Shown: positions 21,178 through 30,799, numbered from the stretch's first letter. The stretch: 64,000 bases of DNA from Microbacterium natoriense (GCF_030816295.1 NZ_JAUSXV010000001.1:1116001-1180000), one strand, 5' to 3'. Notes: generated by a model not told the origin, from the letters alone. Program-made: numbers and translations.

Positions 21178-22470
21178 ATGGGAAAGAACCTTGAGCGGTT
21201 GGGAAGGCTGAAGGCCAACCGAACGAGCATCGCAGTGCTCGGTGTCCAATCCGGACAGGCGATGATGCAGGCCGCCGCGCAGACGGCCACGACTGAGGCG
21301 ACGACCAGCGTCCAGAAGGCTGCACGCACAGAAGGCTTCGGAGGCGACTACGGCGTGACGGTCGCCGAGGCGCTGTCGCTGATCCGCGCCGACCTGGACA
21401 AGTTCGTGGACTACCAGAGCGCGGTGAGCGCGGCGTTCGAGCAGGCGAACCAAGCCCTCGCGGACACCGCGAGCGGCACGGCGGGATTGCCCGATTCCGG
21501 ACTCACCCCCGCACAGCAGAGCACCGTCGACATGGCGGCCAAGACCGACAGCCCCGTGCAGGTGTCGCCCGGCGTCACGATGACGGCATCCGAGGCTCAG
21601 CAGTACTACCTGGACCAGGCGGCTGCTGCACAGGAGGAGCAGGCGGCGAAGATGGCCGCCGCTCTCGACGCGCGCCTCCAGGAGATCATCGACGGGATGC
21701 CGACGACCGAGTACGACGAGCCGGAGCCCCAGCCGGATCCTTCAGACGACGACGAGACCGGTGGAAACGGGCAGGTCGGCGGCTCCGGAACGACCGGCGG
21801 CGGAACAGGTGGAGGCGTCACGGGCGGCGGCACCGGATCGGGAGTCACCGGTGGAAACGGCGACGGCGACGGAACCATCAGGCGCCCGCCGATCATCTAC
21901 GATCCGCCGCGTGTCGTGGATCCTCCGCATGTCGTGGATCCTCCTCGTATCGACGACCCGCGATTCCCCGACCCGAACAACCCCGACGATCCACGCATCG
22001 ACGGCAACATCGGGGGCGAAGTGCCCGGTGTGGGACCTGGCGGCAACGGAGGCTTTCCCGGCGGAAGCACTGGCGGAGGCGGCTCTGCATCGGTCGGCGG
22101 TGGCCTGAGCGGCCTCTCCGGAGGGGCGAGTCTCGCCGGCGGCGCCGGTCTCGCGAACCGCCTGAGCGGCGGCGCAGGCCTGGTGGGCGGGGTCGGCGCA
22201 CCAGGTGGCGTGGGCGGTGCGGGCGGCGCCGGGGCATCCGGAGTCGTCGCGCAGTCCGGTGCGGCGAACGGCGGCCGCGGCGGAGTCATGGCGGGAGGCG
22301 CCGCCGGCGGCGCTGGCGCCGGAGGACGTGGTGACAAGCGCAAGCGTCGACGTGGCCAGGATCTGATGGCTTTCGAGGTCGAAGCCGATGATGAGGCCGT
22401 GCCCGACATCGGAGCCGCCGGCGCCGCGGGACGTTCGACGTCCGAAGGACGCGAAGAGCTCGGCTGGTAG
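21178..22470 (+). CDS. Candidate ESX substrate with Gly/Pro-rich C-terminus
   Basis: The first 220 residues of this 430-residue protein are predominantly helical (LERLGRLKANRTSIAV, ALSLIRADLDKFVDYQSAVSAAFEQANQAL). The rest is low complexity: Gly/Thr runs, then PPRVVDPPHVVDPPRIDDPR repeats, a long Gly/Ala/Ser stretch, a basic patch (DKRKRRRGQ) and a short acidic tail ending EELGW. The layout resembles PPE-like or LXG-like substrates with a helical targeting head and a disordered tail. A terminator hairpin follows 20 bp after the stop. Confidence 0.72.
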   Translation: MGKNLERLGRLKANRTSIAVLGVQSGQAMMQAAAQTATTEATTSVQKAARTEGFGGDYGVTVAEALSLIRADLDKFVDYQSAVSAAFEQANQALADTASGTAGLPDSGLTPAQQSTVDMAAKTDSPVQVSPGVTMTASEAQQYYLDQAAAAQEEQAAKMAAALDARLQEIIDGMPTTEYDEPEPQPDPSDDDETGGNGQVGGSGTTGGGTGGGVTGGGTGSGVTGGNGDGDGTIRRPPIIYDPPRVVDPPHVVDPPRIDDPRFPDPNNPDDPRIDGNIGGEVPGVGPGGNGGFPGGSTGGGGSASVGGGLSGLSGGASLAGGAGLANRLSGGAGLVGGVGAPGGVGGAGGAGASGVVAQSGAANGGRGGVMAGGAAGGAGAGGRGDKRKRRRGQDLMAFEVEADDEAVPDIGAAGAAGRSTSEGREELGW

Positions 22471-22490
22471 CCCTTCGCTCTCCATACGAG

Positions 22491-22527
22491 AAAGCCGCTC
22501 CCCTGCCCAGGCGGGTGGAGCGGCTTT
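22491..22527. terminator. Bidirectional terminator hairpin
   Basis: Perfect 11-bp arms AAAGCCGCTCC and GGAGCGGCTTT flank a 15-nt loop. It lies between the convergent ends of the genes at 22470 and 22561 and has A/T runs on both outer sides. Confidence 0.85.
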
Positions 22528-22560
22528 CGTCTGCCTCGGGAGCGGTTCCTCCCGCCGGGC

Positions 22561-24057
22561 TCAGACGGTGACGACCCGGATGACGCAGTCGCCGATCTGC
22601 AGCACCATGCCGGGAAGCAGACCGAAGCGCTGGTGGGGGGTCATCGGACCGGAACGGCCGTCGGGCGTGCGCAGCGACGAGCCGTTGCCCGAACCGAGGT
22701 CCTCGAACCAGGTCTGCCCGTCGACGATGCCGAAACGTCCGTGCGTCCGCGAGACCGAGCGGTCGCCGCCGGGAACGGCGACCAGCGCAGCCTCCGGGTG
22801 CTCCCCCTCGGGCAGACGCGGAGCGCGCCCGATGTAGCCCAGGCCCCGGATGGGGACGGTCGTCCCATCCGGGAACTGCATGGCGATCACCAGTGCAGGT
22901 GCAGGTGCAGGTGCGGGTGCCGGTTCCGGAACCGGCGGTGCGGGGGGTGCGTTCTCCTGGGGAGGGGCGGCTGTGGCGGGTGCAGGGACTGCGGCCGATG
23001 ACGCAGCCGCGGGCCGGGCCCCGCGCGCGGCCACACGCTGGAAGGCCAGCTCGGCGTCACCTCCGAGCACGAGAACGTCGCCGGGCACGAGGAAGCTGGG
23101 CACGTGCGGCGAGAGCTCGGTGACACTGCCGCCGAGATGACGCACCGACGCGCCGTTGGCCGAACCGAGATCCTGCACCCAGACCTGTTCGTCTTCGATG
23201 CCGAACGCCGCGTGGGTCCGTGACAGCGACCTCGTGCCGTCGGGTACCCGGATGAGGATCGGGTCGGGGATCGACTCCGGGGCGCGCGGCGCCCGACCGA
23301 TGAACCCGAAGCCCGTCGCCTGGATCACAGTGCCGTCGACGAGTTGGAACACCGGGACGCCCCCGACGTCGACGAGCGGCGCCGACGCGGGTGCCGGCGG
23401 CTGTGCGATCGGCGCCTGGCCGGCAGACGTCGGAGCAGGGGGCGCCGGCGTGCCGGGGGCGTGCGTGATGACGCCCGGCGCGGGTGGTGGTGTGAGAGGA
23501 GTCTGCGTGATGACTCCCGGCTGAGCTGCGATGACACTCGTCGAGGAACCGCCGCCGGTCACCCGCGCTTCGAGGTCGAGGTCACGGCCCACTCCGCTCG
23601 CCGCCGACTGGCGGGTCTTGCGCACGTCGATCACGCGCGCCCCGGCGAGGCCGTCGAGCAGCCCTGAGGCGGTGAGACCCACCGGCAGCAGCACCGGTAC
23701 GACGTGCGAGACGCCGAGCACGAGGCTGCGGAAGAAGAGGCCACGAGCGCCGACGCTGACATCCGCGTTCTTCTGCACCGTTCGGATGCCGCAGATCAGG
23801 TTCCCCGGTGTCGCGCCGGTGTGGCCCTCCCAGATCCAGCCGATCGCCCACAGTTCGATCACGGCGACGGCGACCAGCAGGAGCGAACCCGTGGCGAGTC
23901 CCACCAGGGTGCCGATGAGCGCGATGATCGCGATGTCGATCAGGTACGCGCCGGCGCGCTGTCCCGCCGTGGCACGCACCCCCGCCGCTGTCACCGCGCG
24001 GGGAGCCGCCGACCGTGCCTGCGACCGCAGCGGTGCTGCCGGTGGAGAGATGGTCAC
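22561..24057 (-). CDS. RDD protein with two C-terminal FHA domains
   Basis: The start is GTG 24057, overlapping the stop of the upstream EccD-like gene by 4 bp; the frame stays open far upstream but that part overlaps the EccD-like gene. The 498-residue protein has an RDD domain with several membrane helices (about 25-150: RAGAYLIDIAIIALIG, WEGHTGATPGN). A Pro-rich linker and two FHA domains follow (about 245-340: LSRTHAAF, SANGAS; and about 395-498: VSRTHGRF, SGNGSS), both with intact phosphopeptide residues. It could bridge two phosphorylated partners at the membrane. Confidence 0.9.
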   Translation of the reverse strand: MTISPPAAPLRSQARSAAPRAVTAAGVRATAGQRAGAYLIDIAIIALIGTLVGLATGSLLLVAVAVIELWAIGWIWEGHTGATPGNLICGIRTVQKNADVSVGARGLFFRSLVLGVSHVVPVLLPVGLTASGLLDGLAGARVIDVRKTRQSAASGVGRDLDLEARVTGGGSSTSVIAAQPGVITQTPLTPPPAPGVITHAPGTPAPPAPTSAGQAPIAQPPAPASAPLVDVGGVPVFQLVDGTVIQATGFGFIGRAPRAPESIPDPILIRVPDGTRSLSRTHAAFGIEDEQVWVQDLGSANGASVRHLGGSVTELSPHVPSFLVPGDVLVLGGDAELAFQRVAARGARPAAASSAAVPAPATAAPPQENAPPAPPVPEPAPAPAPAPALVIAMQFPDGTTVPIRGLGYIGRAPRLPEGEHPEAALVAVPGGDRSVSRTHGRFGIVDGQTWFEDLGSGNGSSLRTPDGRSGPMTPHQRFGLLPGMVLQIGDCVIRVVTV

Positions 24058-25382
24058 GAGAAGACCTCCAGAATCTGTCCGGCGATCCCGGAACCGTACA
24101 GCAGCGCCGCCGGAGCCAGGGCGAGGAGCACGCCTTCGATGATGTCTCCGGTGCGCGACCAGCCCAAGGAGCGCCAGTCGCGAGCGAGGGGCACCGTCAG
24201 GCACCCCACGACGGCTCCTGCGAGCACAAGGATCAGTGCGACCAGCAGGGCGCTGAGCTGCAACGTGATGACCAGGGCGCCCGCCGCGAGCGCGGCGATG
24301 ACGGTGCCCGTGGCGAGCGCGGCAGCGCGCGCGAGACCGTTTCGCAGCATGCGCGACGTGAGCAGGAAGTAGCAGCCGGCTCCCAGAGCCCCGCCCAGCA
24401 CGCACCACGTCTCGATGGAGGGGCCGACCGCAGCCGGAACGGTGTACAGCGCCGACAGCAGGGCGAGCGCGCAGGCCGAGATGATCCCCGCCTCCGAGCG
24501 GCGACGGGCGAGCAGGAACTGCCTGGCGGCCTCGTCGGCGTGCACAGGAGACGGCTCGACCGGAGTCTCGAATCGGAGACCCTGCGCGTCGCGGATGACG
24601 AACGGCGTATCGATCAGGTCGTGCGCGTCGACGTCGAGCGCGGCGGCGCGGATGTAGTGGAAGACCGGCACGGCGCAGGCCAGCTGCACAGCTGTGATCG
24701 TCGCCGCCGGAACGCCTGCGAGGAACGCCGCGGTGTCGACGACGGCGAGGACCGACCACAGCATGGCGATGACGGCCGTCGTCGCCATGGGCACGGGCCC
24801 GCTCACCCGCGCCTGGGCGTGACGCATGCACGCGAGCGCAGCGCCCGCCACGGCCCCAGCCGCGATCATGCCGCCGGCGTCTCGGAACGGTGCGAGCGCC
24901 ACGGCGCCGGCGGCGCAGCCGAGCAGAGGAGCGACGAAGGCGACGTAGATCGTCGAGTCCGCCACCGGTTGGGCGAGGAGGGCCACGGCGCCCGCGAGCA
25001 GCAGCACCGCACCCGCCGACACGATCAGCGGTGTCGGCGCGATCACGGCGCACAGGACGAGGACGGCGGTGACCACCAGAAGCAGGGCGAGCAGCAGCGG
25101 GTGGTGCTGACGGGCGACAGGAGAGCCGCTCTTCGACGTCGGATCCGTGCGCGTCGCGGTCTGGGTGCGGTCGAACAGCCAGATCACCCCGCCGTCGCCA
25201 GGACTGACGGACACCTCGCTGTCGAGATCGATCGCCGCGCCGGATGTGGTGATCCCGACGTATCGCCGCAGGTCGACTCCGCCTACCGCGAGCAGCTCCG
25301 ACACGGTCGAGTCAGCGGCGACGACCAGATCGTGTCGCCCGTTCGCGTCGGCGACGGTGAGGCGAATCGTCTTCGCTGACAT
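24054..25382 (-). CDS. EccD-like type VII secretion membrane protein (second, diverged copy)
   Basis: The start is taken at ATG 25382 because GAGGGGCGGGG precedes it; ATG 25412 lies upstream without a good ribosome site. The 442-residue protein has an N-terminal ubiquitin-like region (TIRLTVADANGRHDLVV to VIWLFD, about 4-75) and eleven predicted membrane helices, the same layout as the EccD at 11807. Its loop between helices 6 and 7 is longer. EccD works as a dimer in mycobacterial ESX, so this may be the second half of a heterodimer. It is divergent from eccC. Confidence 0.8.
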   Translation of the reverse strand: MSAKTIRLTVADANGRHDLVVAADSTVSELLAVGGVDLRRYVGITTSGAAIDLDSEVSVSPGDGGVIWLFDRTQTATRTDPTSKSGSPVARQHHPLLLALLLVVTAVLVLCAVIAPTPLIVSAGAVLLLAGAVALLAQPVADSTIYVAFVAPLLGCAAGAVALAPFRDAGGMIAAGAVAGAALACMRHAQARVSGPVPMATTAVIAMLWSVLAVVDTAAFLAGVPAATITAVQLACAVPVFHYIRAAALDVDAHDLIDTPFVIRDAQGLRFETPVEPSPVHADEAARQFLLARRRSEAGIISACALALLSALYTVPAAVGPSIETWCVLGGALGAGCYFLLTSRMLRNGLARAAALATGTVIAALAAGALVITLQLSALLVALILVLAGAVVGCLTVPLARDWRSLGWSRTGDIIEGVLLALAPAALLYGSGIAGQILEVFS

Positions 25383-25467
25383 CCCCGCCCCTCGAAGTTC
25401 CGCAGCTCCCATACCGGTTCATCTCGGCATCCTGACACAATAGTAAGCGACTCGAGGAGGGCCAGTC

Positions 25468-28400
25468 GTGAGCATCACCAGTAATCGCCGTGCGCCGAAA
25501 CCCCCGGCCGGCGGCCAACTCACTCTGCAGCAGGCACCGGAACTCCCGAAGCCCGAAGGCGCGTCGAACACGCTCATGATGGCCCTGCCGATGGTCGGCA
25601 GCCTCGGATCGGTGGCAGTGCTCTCCCTCACCCAGGGCGGCGACGCGACCCGGACCTACATCATGGGCGGTCTGTTCCTCTTCATGGCGCTGTCGATGGT
25701 GGGCGGCCAGATGTGGCGGCAGAAGTCGCAGCACTCCACGAACGTCGAGAACACCCGCCGCGAGTACCTCGCCTACCTCGCCGAGACGCGCGACGCGGTG
25801 CGTGAGGTCGCATCGCGACAGCGTCGGTACGAGGAGTGGATCCTCCCCGCACCCGAGACACTGCCGTTCATCGTCGAGGAGGGTTCTCGCGTCTGGGAGC
25901 GACCCGTCGGAGACCCGCAGTTCCTGGTGACGCGAGTGGGCACGGCGACCCAGCCGCTCGCCATGACGCTCGACGAGGCGCCCATCCCGCCGCTCGCTCA
26001 GCTCGATCCCGTCAGCGCCTCCGCAGCGCACCGCTTCGTCCTCACGCACGATCAGGTTCCCGACCTGCCGTTCGGGCTCAACATCGGCACCTGCGCGCGC
26101 ATCGAGCTGGTCGGAGACGTGACCCGTGCCCGCGGCCTGACCCGGGCGATGATCGCGCACCTGGTGACCTTCGCCGCTCCGGAGGACCTGCAGATCGCCG
26201 TCGTCGCCTCCGGCGTCGAACTGCCGTACTGGGAATGGATCAAATGGCTGCCGCACGCGCAGTCGGACAGCAGGACGGATGCCGTCGGAGGTGCGCGCCG
26301 CATCGGCTCCTCGTGGGCTGAGGTCGAGTCCCTGATCGCCGACATCCGCTCACGCGGCCCGGTGAGCGGACGTGGTGGCGGAGCCGTACCCCACGTCGTG
26401 GTCATCACCGACGGCGTCGACCTGCCACCGGGGAACCTCCTGACCGAAGAAGGCGGAGTCGACGGCGTGACCGTCATCGACATCGCCCGCGAGTGGGACC
26501 AGCTCGCAGACCCGCTCACGATCCGGCTCATCCTCGACGGCGAGGAGGGCTCGAAGCTCACCGTCGCCCGACGCGGAGTCGGCACCGTCTCCGCATCCGC
26601 CGACTTCCTCGGCATCGCCTCGGCCGAGGCCGTCGCACGACGGCTCACCGGTCTGGGCGAGAGCGCGCAGGACGAGGATGCCGCCGGCGGCAGCCGCACG
26701 ATCAGCGCAGAGCTGACCGACCTTCTGGCGCTGCCCGATGTGCGCGACTTCGATCCGGAGCTGGCGTGGAAGCCGCGTTCGGCGCGAGATCGGCTGCGGG
26801 TGCCGATCGGACTGACCGCCACCGGGCAGCCCATGGTCCTCGACCTCAAGGAGTCCGCGCAGCAGGGCATGGGGCCGCACGGCATGCTGATCGGCGCCAC
26901 CGGCTCGGGAAAGTCCGAGGTGCTCCGCACGCTCGTGCTGTCGCTCGCGATGACCCATTCGTCAGAGGCGCTGAACTTCGTGCTGATCGACTTCAAGGGC
27001 GGCGCGACCTTCGCCGGCATGGCCGACATGCCGCACGTGTCAGCCGTCATCACGAACCTCGGCGACGACCTCACGCTCGTCGATCGCATGCAGGACGCGA
27101 TTCAGGGAGAGATGACGCGCAGGCAGGAGCTGCTGCGCGATGCGGGCAACTTCGCCAATGTGACTGACTACGAGACCGCGCGCAAGGGCGGACGCACCGA
27201 CCTCAAACCGCTGCCCGCGCTGCTCATCGTCGCAGACGAGTTCTCCGAGTTGCTCTCGGCGAAACCCGACTTCACCGAGCTGTTCGTCGCGATCGGCCGC
27301 CTCGGTCGATCCCTGCAGGTGCATCTGCTCCTGTCGACCCAGCGTCTCGAAGAGGGCAAGCTCCGAGGCCTCGACTCGCACCTGTCGTACCGGATCGGTC
27401 TGAAGACCTTCTCGGGCGCCGACTCACGTGCGGTCATCGGTGTGCCCGACGCGTTCACGCTTCCCGGTGGCGGCGGCCACGGCATCCTGAAGTCCGATGC
27501 CGAGACGCTCACCCAGTTCCGGGCCGCCTATGTCTCCGCACCGCCGAAGACGCGACGACGCAAGCCCGGCTCGGCACCCGAGTCCGCCGACAGCGGGCAG
27601 CCGGTCCGCGCGATCGAAGCCAGGGCGTTCACCGCGGCTCCCGTCCTCGCGCAGGAGACGACCGACGAGCAGACGCCCGCGCAGGGCTTCGCAGGGCCGG
27701 AGGCGCCTGAGAAGCGCGTCACCTTCGACATCGCCGTCTCGCTCATGAAGGGCCGGAGCATGCCCGCCCATCAGGTGTGGCTGCCTCCTCTCGACGTGCC
27801 TGCCACCTTCGACGAGATGCTCGGCGATCTGATCGAGGATCCGCAGCTGGGTCTGATCTCGCCCCGCTGGCGTCAGGCGGGTCCGCTGACGATTCCGCTG
27901 GGCATCGTCGACCGCCCTCTCGAGCAGCGTCGCGACAGCCTCGTGATGAGCCTGACCGGCGCGGGAGGCCACCTCGCGATCGTCGGCGGCGCACGCAGCG
28001 GCAAGAGCACGCTGGCGCGCAGCGTGGTGACCGGAATCGCACTGACCCACACGCCGCAGGAGGTGCAGTTCTACGTCATGGACTTCGGCGGCGGCACTTT
28101 CGTGCCGTTCTCCAAGATGGCGCACGTGGCCGGCGTCGCAGGCAGGAACCAGCCGGACGTGCTCCGGCGCATGTTCCAGGAGGTCGTGGGCATCGTCAAC
28201 GCCCGCGAGCGGTACTTCACGGCGAACGCCATCGATTCGATCGAGACGTACCGGCGCTTGCGCGCTCAGGGACGGGCGGATGACGGCTACGGCGATGTCT
28301 TCCTGGTGATCGACGGCTGGCCCACGATCCGCGCCGAGTTCGACGACATGGAGTTCGAGATCCAGGCGCTGGCGGGTCGGGCGCTCACGTTCGGCGTGCA

Positions 28401-29460
28401 CCTGATCGCGACGACGACGCGCTGGATGGACTTCCGCACCGCGATCCGCGACACCTTCGGATCGAAGCTGGAACTCCGACTCGGTGACACCAGCGACTCC
28501 GAGATCGACCGCAAGGTGGCCGCGAACGTCCCGATCGGACGCCCCGGGCGCGGACTCGCGCCGTCGAAGCACCACATGCTCACCGCCCTGCCGCGCGTGG
28601 ACGGCTCCGGTGACCCCGACACGCTCAGCGAGGGCGTGGAGCACCTGATCGAGAGGGTGAACTCCGCGTGGAAGGGCCCGCGCGGGCCCAAGCTGCGCCT
28701 GCTGCCCGAGATGCTCGAGCTCTCGCAGCTGCAGCAGCTCGCGGCGGGCACGCCCCTGCAGAACCAGGTTCTGCTGGGTGTCGACGAGGCCGCGCTGGCT
28801 CCCAGCGCCTTCGACGTGCGCCGCAACCCGCACCTGTACGTGTTCGGCGACAGCCAGTCCGGCAAGTCGAGCTTCCTGCGGACGTTCGCGCACGAGGTCA
28901 TGCGCACGACCCCCCCGAAGTCCGCGCAGATCTTCGTGGTCGACTACCGGCGCGCGCTGCTCTCGGAGATCCCCGATGAGTACCTCGCCGGCTACTACAC
29001 CACCGCACAGCAGGTATCGGAGGAGCTGGCCGGACTCGCGGAGTACCTGCGCAGCCGGCTGCCGGGCCCCGACATCACGCCGCAGCAGCTGCGCGACCGC
29101 TCGTGGTGGTCGGGTGCCGAGGTCTACGTGCTGGTCGACGACTACGACCTCGTCAACACGCAGTCTGGCAACCCCATCGCCGTGCTGCAGCCTCTGCTCG
29201 CCCAGGCGACGGACGTCGGCCTGCACCTCGTGCTCGCACGCCGTTCCGGAGGGGCGTCGCGCGCGACGTTCGAGCCGGTCATGCAGACGCTCCGCGACCT
29301 CGCGGTGCCCGGCATCCTGCTGTCGGGAAGCCCCGACGAGGGGCCGCTGATCGGCAACGTGAAGGCGACGCCGGCCGTTCCCGGGCGGGCGAAGGTGATC
29401 ACGCGGGAGCGCGGAGTGCAGACGATGCAGCTCGCATACGCGCCGTCATCGCACCTCTAG
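25468..29460 (+). CDS. eccC: EccC, FtsK/SpoIIIE-type secretion ATPase with three ATPase domains
   Basis: GTG 25468 follows CGAGGAGGG. The 1330-residue protein starts with two membrane helices (about 33-75) and a DUF-like stalk. It then has three ATPase domains with Walker A at about 476 (GATGSGKSE), 840 (GGARSGKST) and 1127 (GDSQSGKSS). Walker B is LIVADE in the first domain, but VFLVIDG and YVLVDD in the others, so later domains may bind substrate more than hydrolyse ATP, as in other EccC proteins. It is a single-chain EccC, the motor that recognises WXG100 substrates. Two WXG100 genes follow directly. Confidence 0.97.
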   Translation: MSITSNRRAPKPPAGGQLTLQQAPELPKPEGASNTLMMALPMVGSLGSVAVLSLTQGGDATRTYIMGGLFLFMALSMVGGQMWRQKSQHSTNVENTRREYLAYLAETRDAVREVASRQRRYEEWILPAPETLPFIVEEGSRVWERPVGDPQFLVTRVGTATQPLAMTLDEAPIPPLAQLDPVSASAAHRFVLTHDQVPDLPFGLNIGTCARIELVGDVTRARGLTRAMIAHLVTFAAPEDLQIAVVASGVELPYWEWIKWLPHAQSDSRTDAVGGARRIGSSWAEVESLIADIRSRGPVSGRGGGAVPHVVVITDGVDLPPGNLLTEEGGVDGVTVIDIAREWDQLADPLTIRLILDGEEGSKLTVARRGVGTVSASADFLGIASAEAVARRLTGLGESAQDEDAAGGSRTISAELTDLLALPDVRDFDPELAWKPRSARDRLRVPIGLTATGQPMVLDLKESAQQGMGPHGMLIGATGSGKSEVLRTLVLSLAMTHSSEALNFVLIDFKGGATFAGMADMPHVSAVITNLGDDLTLVDRMQDAIQGEMTRRQELLRDAGNFANVTDYETARKGGRTDLKPLPALLIVADEFSELLSAKPDFTELFVAIGRLGRSLQVHLLLSTQRLEEGKLRGLDSHLSYRIGLKTFSGADSRAVIGVPDAFTLPGGGGHGILKSDAETLTQFRAAYVSAPPKTRRRKPGSAPESADSGQPVRAIEARAFTAAPVLAQETTDEQTPAQGFAGPEAPEKRVTFDIAVSLMKGRSMPAHQVWLPPLDVPATFDEMLGDLIEDPQLGLISPRWRQAGPLTIPLGIVDRPLEQRRDSLVMSLTGAGGHLAIVGGARSGKSTLARSVVTGIALTHTPQEVQFYVMDFGGGTFVPFSKMAHVAGVAGRNQPDVLRRMFQEVVGIVNARERYFTANAIDSIETYRRLRAQGRADDGYGDVFLVIDGWPTIRAEFDDMEFEIQALAGRALTFGVHLIATTTRWMDFRTAIRDTFGSKLELRLGDTSDSEIDRKVAANVPIGRPGRGLAPSKHHMLTALPRVDGSGDPDTLSEGVEHLIERVNSAWKGPRGPKLRLLPEMLELSQLQQLAAGTPLQNQVLLGVDEAALAPSAFDVRRNPHLYVFGDSQSGKSSFLRTFAHEVMRTTPPKSAQIFVVDYRRALLSEIPDEYLAGYYTTAQQVSEELAGLAEYLRSRLPGPDITPQQLRDRSWWSGAEVYVLVDDYDLVNTQSGNPIAVLQPLLAQATDVGLHLVLARRSGGASRATFEPVMQTLRDLAVPGILLSGSPDEGPLIGNVKATPAVPGRAKVITRERGVQTMQLAYAPSSHL

Positions 29461-29484
29461 GCCTTCGGGGCAGATGGAGCGAAG

Positions 29485-29530
29485 GTGGGCAGAGCTACCC
29501 ATGGGCATCCCCGCCCGAGCGCCGTAAGGT
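29485..29530 (+). promoter_or_regulatory. Putative ESX-substrate promoter with inverted repeat, copy C
   Basis: GTGGGCAGAGCTACCCAT (29485-29502) holds TGGG-N8-CCCA and is followed after 22 bp by a -10-like TAAGGT (29525-29530). It precedes the two WXG100 genes, which therefore seem to have their own promoter in the 157-bp gap after eccC. Confidence 0.58.
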
Positions 29531-29617
29531 GTTATTTGTCGCCGGGCATCGGCGTCACGGCCCTTCCAGGGGCTGAACCAATCGGGGCGAACAGGCCCTT
29601 ATGACCAGGAGGTGACC

Positions 29618-29929
29618 GTGGCCGGAGAAGTTTCCGCAGCGGATGGTGCCCTGCAGCGGGGTGCCAGTATCGTCAACAGCTCGAAGACGGACATCATCGG
29701 TGAACTGAACGCGATTCAGAACCAGCTGTCCGGCATCAGCGCATCGTGGGCCGGCTCGGGGGCTGCCGCCTTCCAGCAGACCTTCCAGGCGTGGCAGGAG
29801 AAGTCACGCAAGATCACCAGCGCGCTCGACGGGTTCGAACAGAACCTTCGCGACTCGCAGTCGACGTACACGCAGACCGACGACGACTCTGCGCAGGCGC
29901 AGAACAAGTTCATGGGCCGTCTCGGCTGA
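29618..29929 (+). CDS. WXG100 protein (EsxA/ESAT-6-like) with YxxxD signal
   Basis: GTG 29618 is preferred because AGGAGG occupies 29607-29612; the in-frame GTG at 29612 overlaps that site. The 103-residue product has the WXG100 hairpin with SWAGSG at the turn and no signal peptide. After the second helix, Y84-TQT-D88 fits the YxxxD export motif that marks the signal-bearing partner of an Esx pair. The gene for the second Esx protein starts 20 bp later. Confidence 0.94.
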   Translation: MAGEVSAADGALQRGASIVNSSKTDIIGELNAIQNQLSGISASWAGSGAAAFQQTFQAWQEKSRKITSALDGFEQNLRDSQSTYTQTDDDSAQAQNKFMGRLG

Positions 29930-29949
29930 GACCGGAGGGATTAGACATC

Positions 29950-30240
29950 ATGGGTGGTAACGGCTACAAGATGCAGTTCGGCGCCGTCGACACGGCGGGT
30001 TCCGACCTCGTCGCAGGCGCAGGAAAGATCGAGAACAAGCTCAACGACATGGAGAACGCGCTCAAGCCGCTCCAGGCGGACTGGACCGGTGAGGCCTCCG
30101 AGGCTTACGTCCAGGCGAAGGCGCAGTGGAACTCGGCTCTCACCGAGATGAAGGTTCTGCTGAACGACATCGGACGTCAGGTCTCGCAGGACTCGTCCGA
30201 CGCGCAGTCCACGGAGAACCGCAACCGCAACCGTTGGTGA
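29950..30240 (+). CDS. WXG100 protein (EsxB-like partner)
   Basis: ATG 29950 follows CCGGAGGGA. The 96-residue protein is a typical WXG100 hairpin with DWTGEA at the turn and an Asn/Arg-rich C-terminus (ENRNRNRW). It lacks a YxxxD/E motif, so it probably leaves the cell as a heterodimer with the preceding product. A strong hairpin lies 31 bp after the stop and ends the secretion locus. Confidence 0.94.
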   Translation: MGGNGYKMQFGAVDTAGSDLVAGAGKIENKLNDMENALKPLQADWTGEASEAYVQAKAQWNSALTEMKVLLNDIGRQVSQDSSDAQSTENRNRNRW

Positions 30241-30271
30241 CACTGTGAGTCACTGACGCGGTCAGCGTCTG

Positions 30272-30305
30272 AGCCGGCTGTCACCCTCTCGGGTGGCAGT
30301 CGGCT
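30272..30305 (+). terminator. Rho-independent terminator after the WXG100 pair
   Basis: AGCCGGCTGTCACCC and GGGTGGCAGTCGGCT pair over 15 bp with two G-U wobbles around a 4-nt loop, followed by TTT. It lies between the WXG100 pair and a gene on the opposite strand. Confidence 0.85.
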
Positions 30306-30328
30306 TTCGCATGCTCGCGGTCTGCGGC

Positions 30329-30799
30329 TCAGCGGGAGGCGTCGGCGAGGTGCCGCGCGTTGTGGCTGAGCACCTTCACCATGATTCCGTGGCGGCGCAG
30401 TTCCGCCACGGCGCGGTTGCCTTCTTCCGCATCGCGGCCGAGGGCGTTGATGTTCGCCACGACCAGCACGTCGCCCGTGCGCAGGGTCGCGATCAGCCGG
30501 GCGATGCGGTCGCTCCAGCTCTCGAGGATGTCGGGGGCGGGATGCCGGAACCCTTCGATCGGCACTCCGAAGCGCGTCAGGTCTTCACGCTGCTCGACGA
30601 CCGACGGCATCCCCTCGCGCGACACGACGAGGCCGACCAGACGCGACCCGTCAGGGCGCGCCGACCAGAAGTCGCGGTTCTGCTGCAGCTCGGTGAAGCA
30701 CTTGGGGCACTCGGCCGCGGCGTGCGGCAGGTGCAAAGGGCTGGTCAGGGCTTCGTCGACGGATGCCGTGGACTTCGCCGTCTCGTTCGTCTCGCTCAT
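30329..30799 (-). CDS. Small serine-recombinase-like protein (resolvase N-terminal fold only)
   Basis: ATG 30799 follows GGAGGTGC. The 156-residue protein has a short N-terminal extension with one CPKC pair. The core matches the resolvase/invertase N-terminal fold: LVGLVVSREG (serine position), RLIATLRTGDVLVVANINALGRDAEEGNRAVAEL. It ends at ARHLADASR, where a DNA-binding helix-turn-helix would normally follow. No inverted repeats or partner genes suggest a mobile element. It may be a domesticated recombinase or a regulator; activity is uncertain. Confidence 0.75.
   Translation of the reverse strand: MSETNETAKSTASVDEALTSPLHLPHAAAECPKCFTELQQNRDFWSARPDGSRLVGLVVSREGMPSVVEQREDLTRFGVPIEGFRHPAPDILESWSDRIARLIATLRTGDVLVVANINALGRDAEEGNRAVAELRRHGIMVKVLSHNARHLADASR

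Noticed and set aside
30329..30799. Integrative element marked by a recombinase
   Set aside because: No attachment-site repeats, tRNA gene, cargo or transposase nearby, and the protein lacks a DNA-binding domain.
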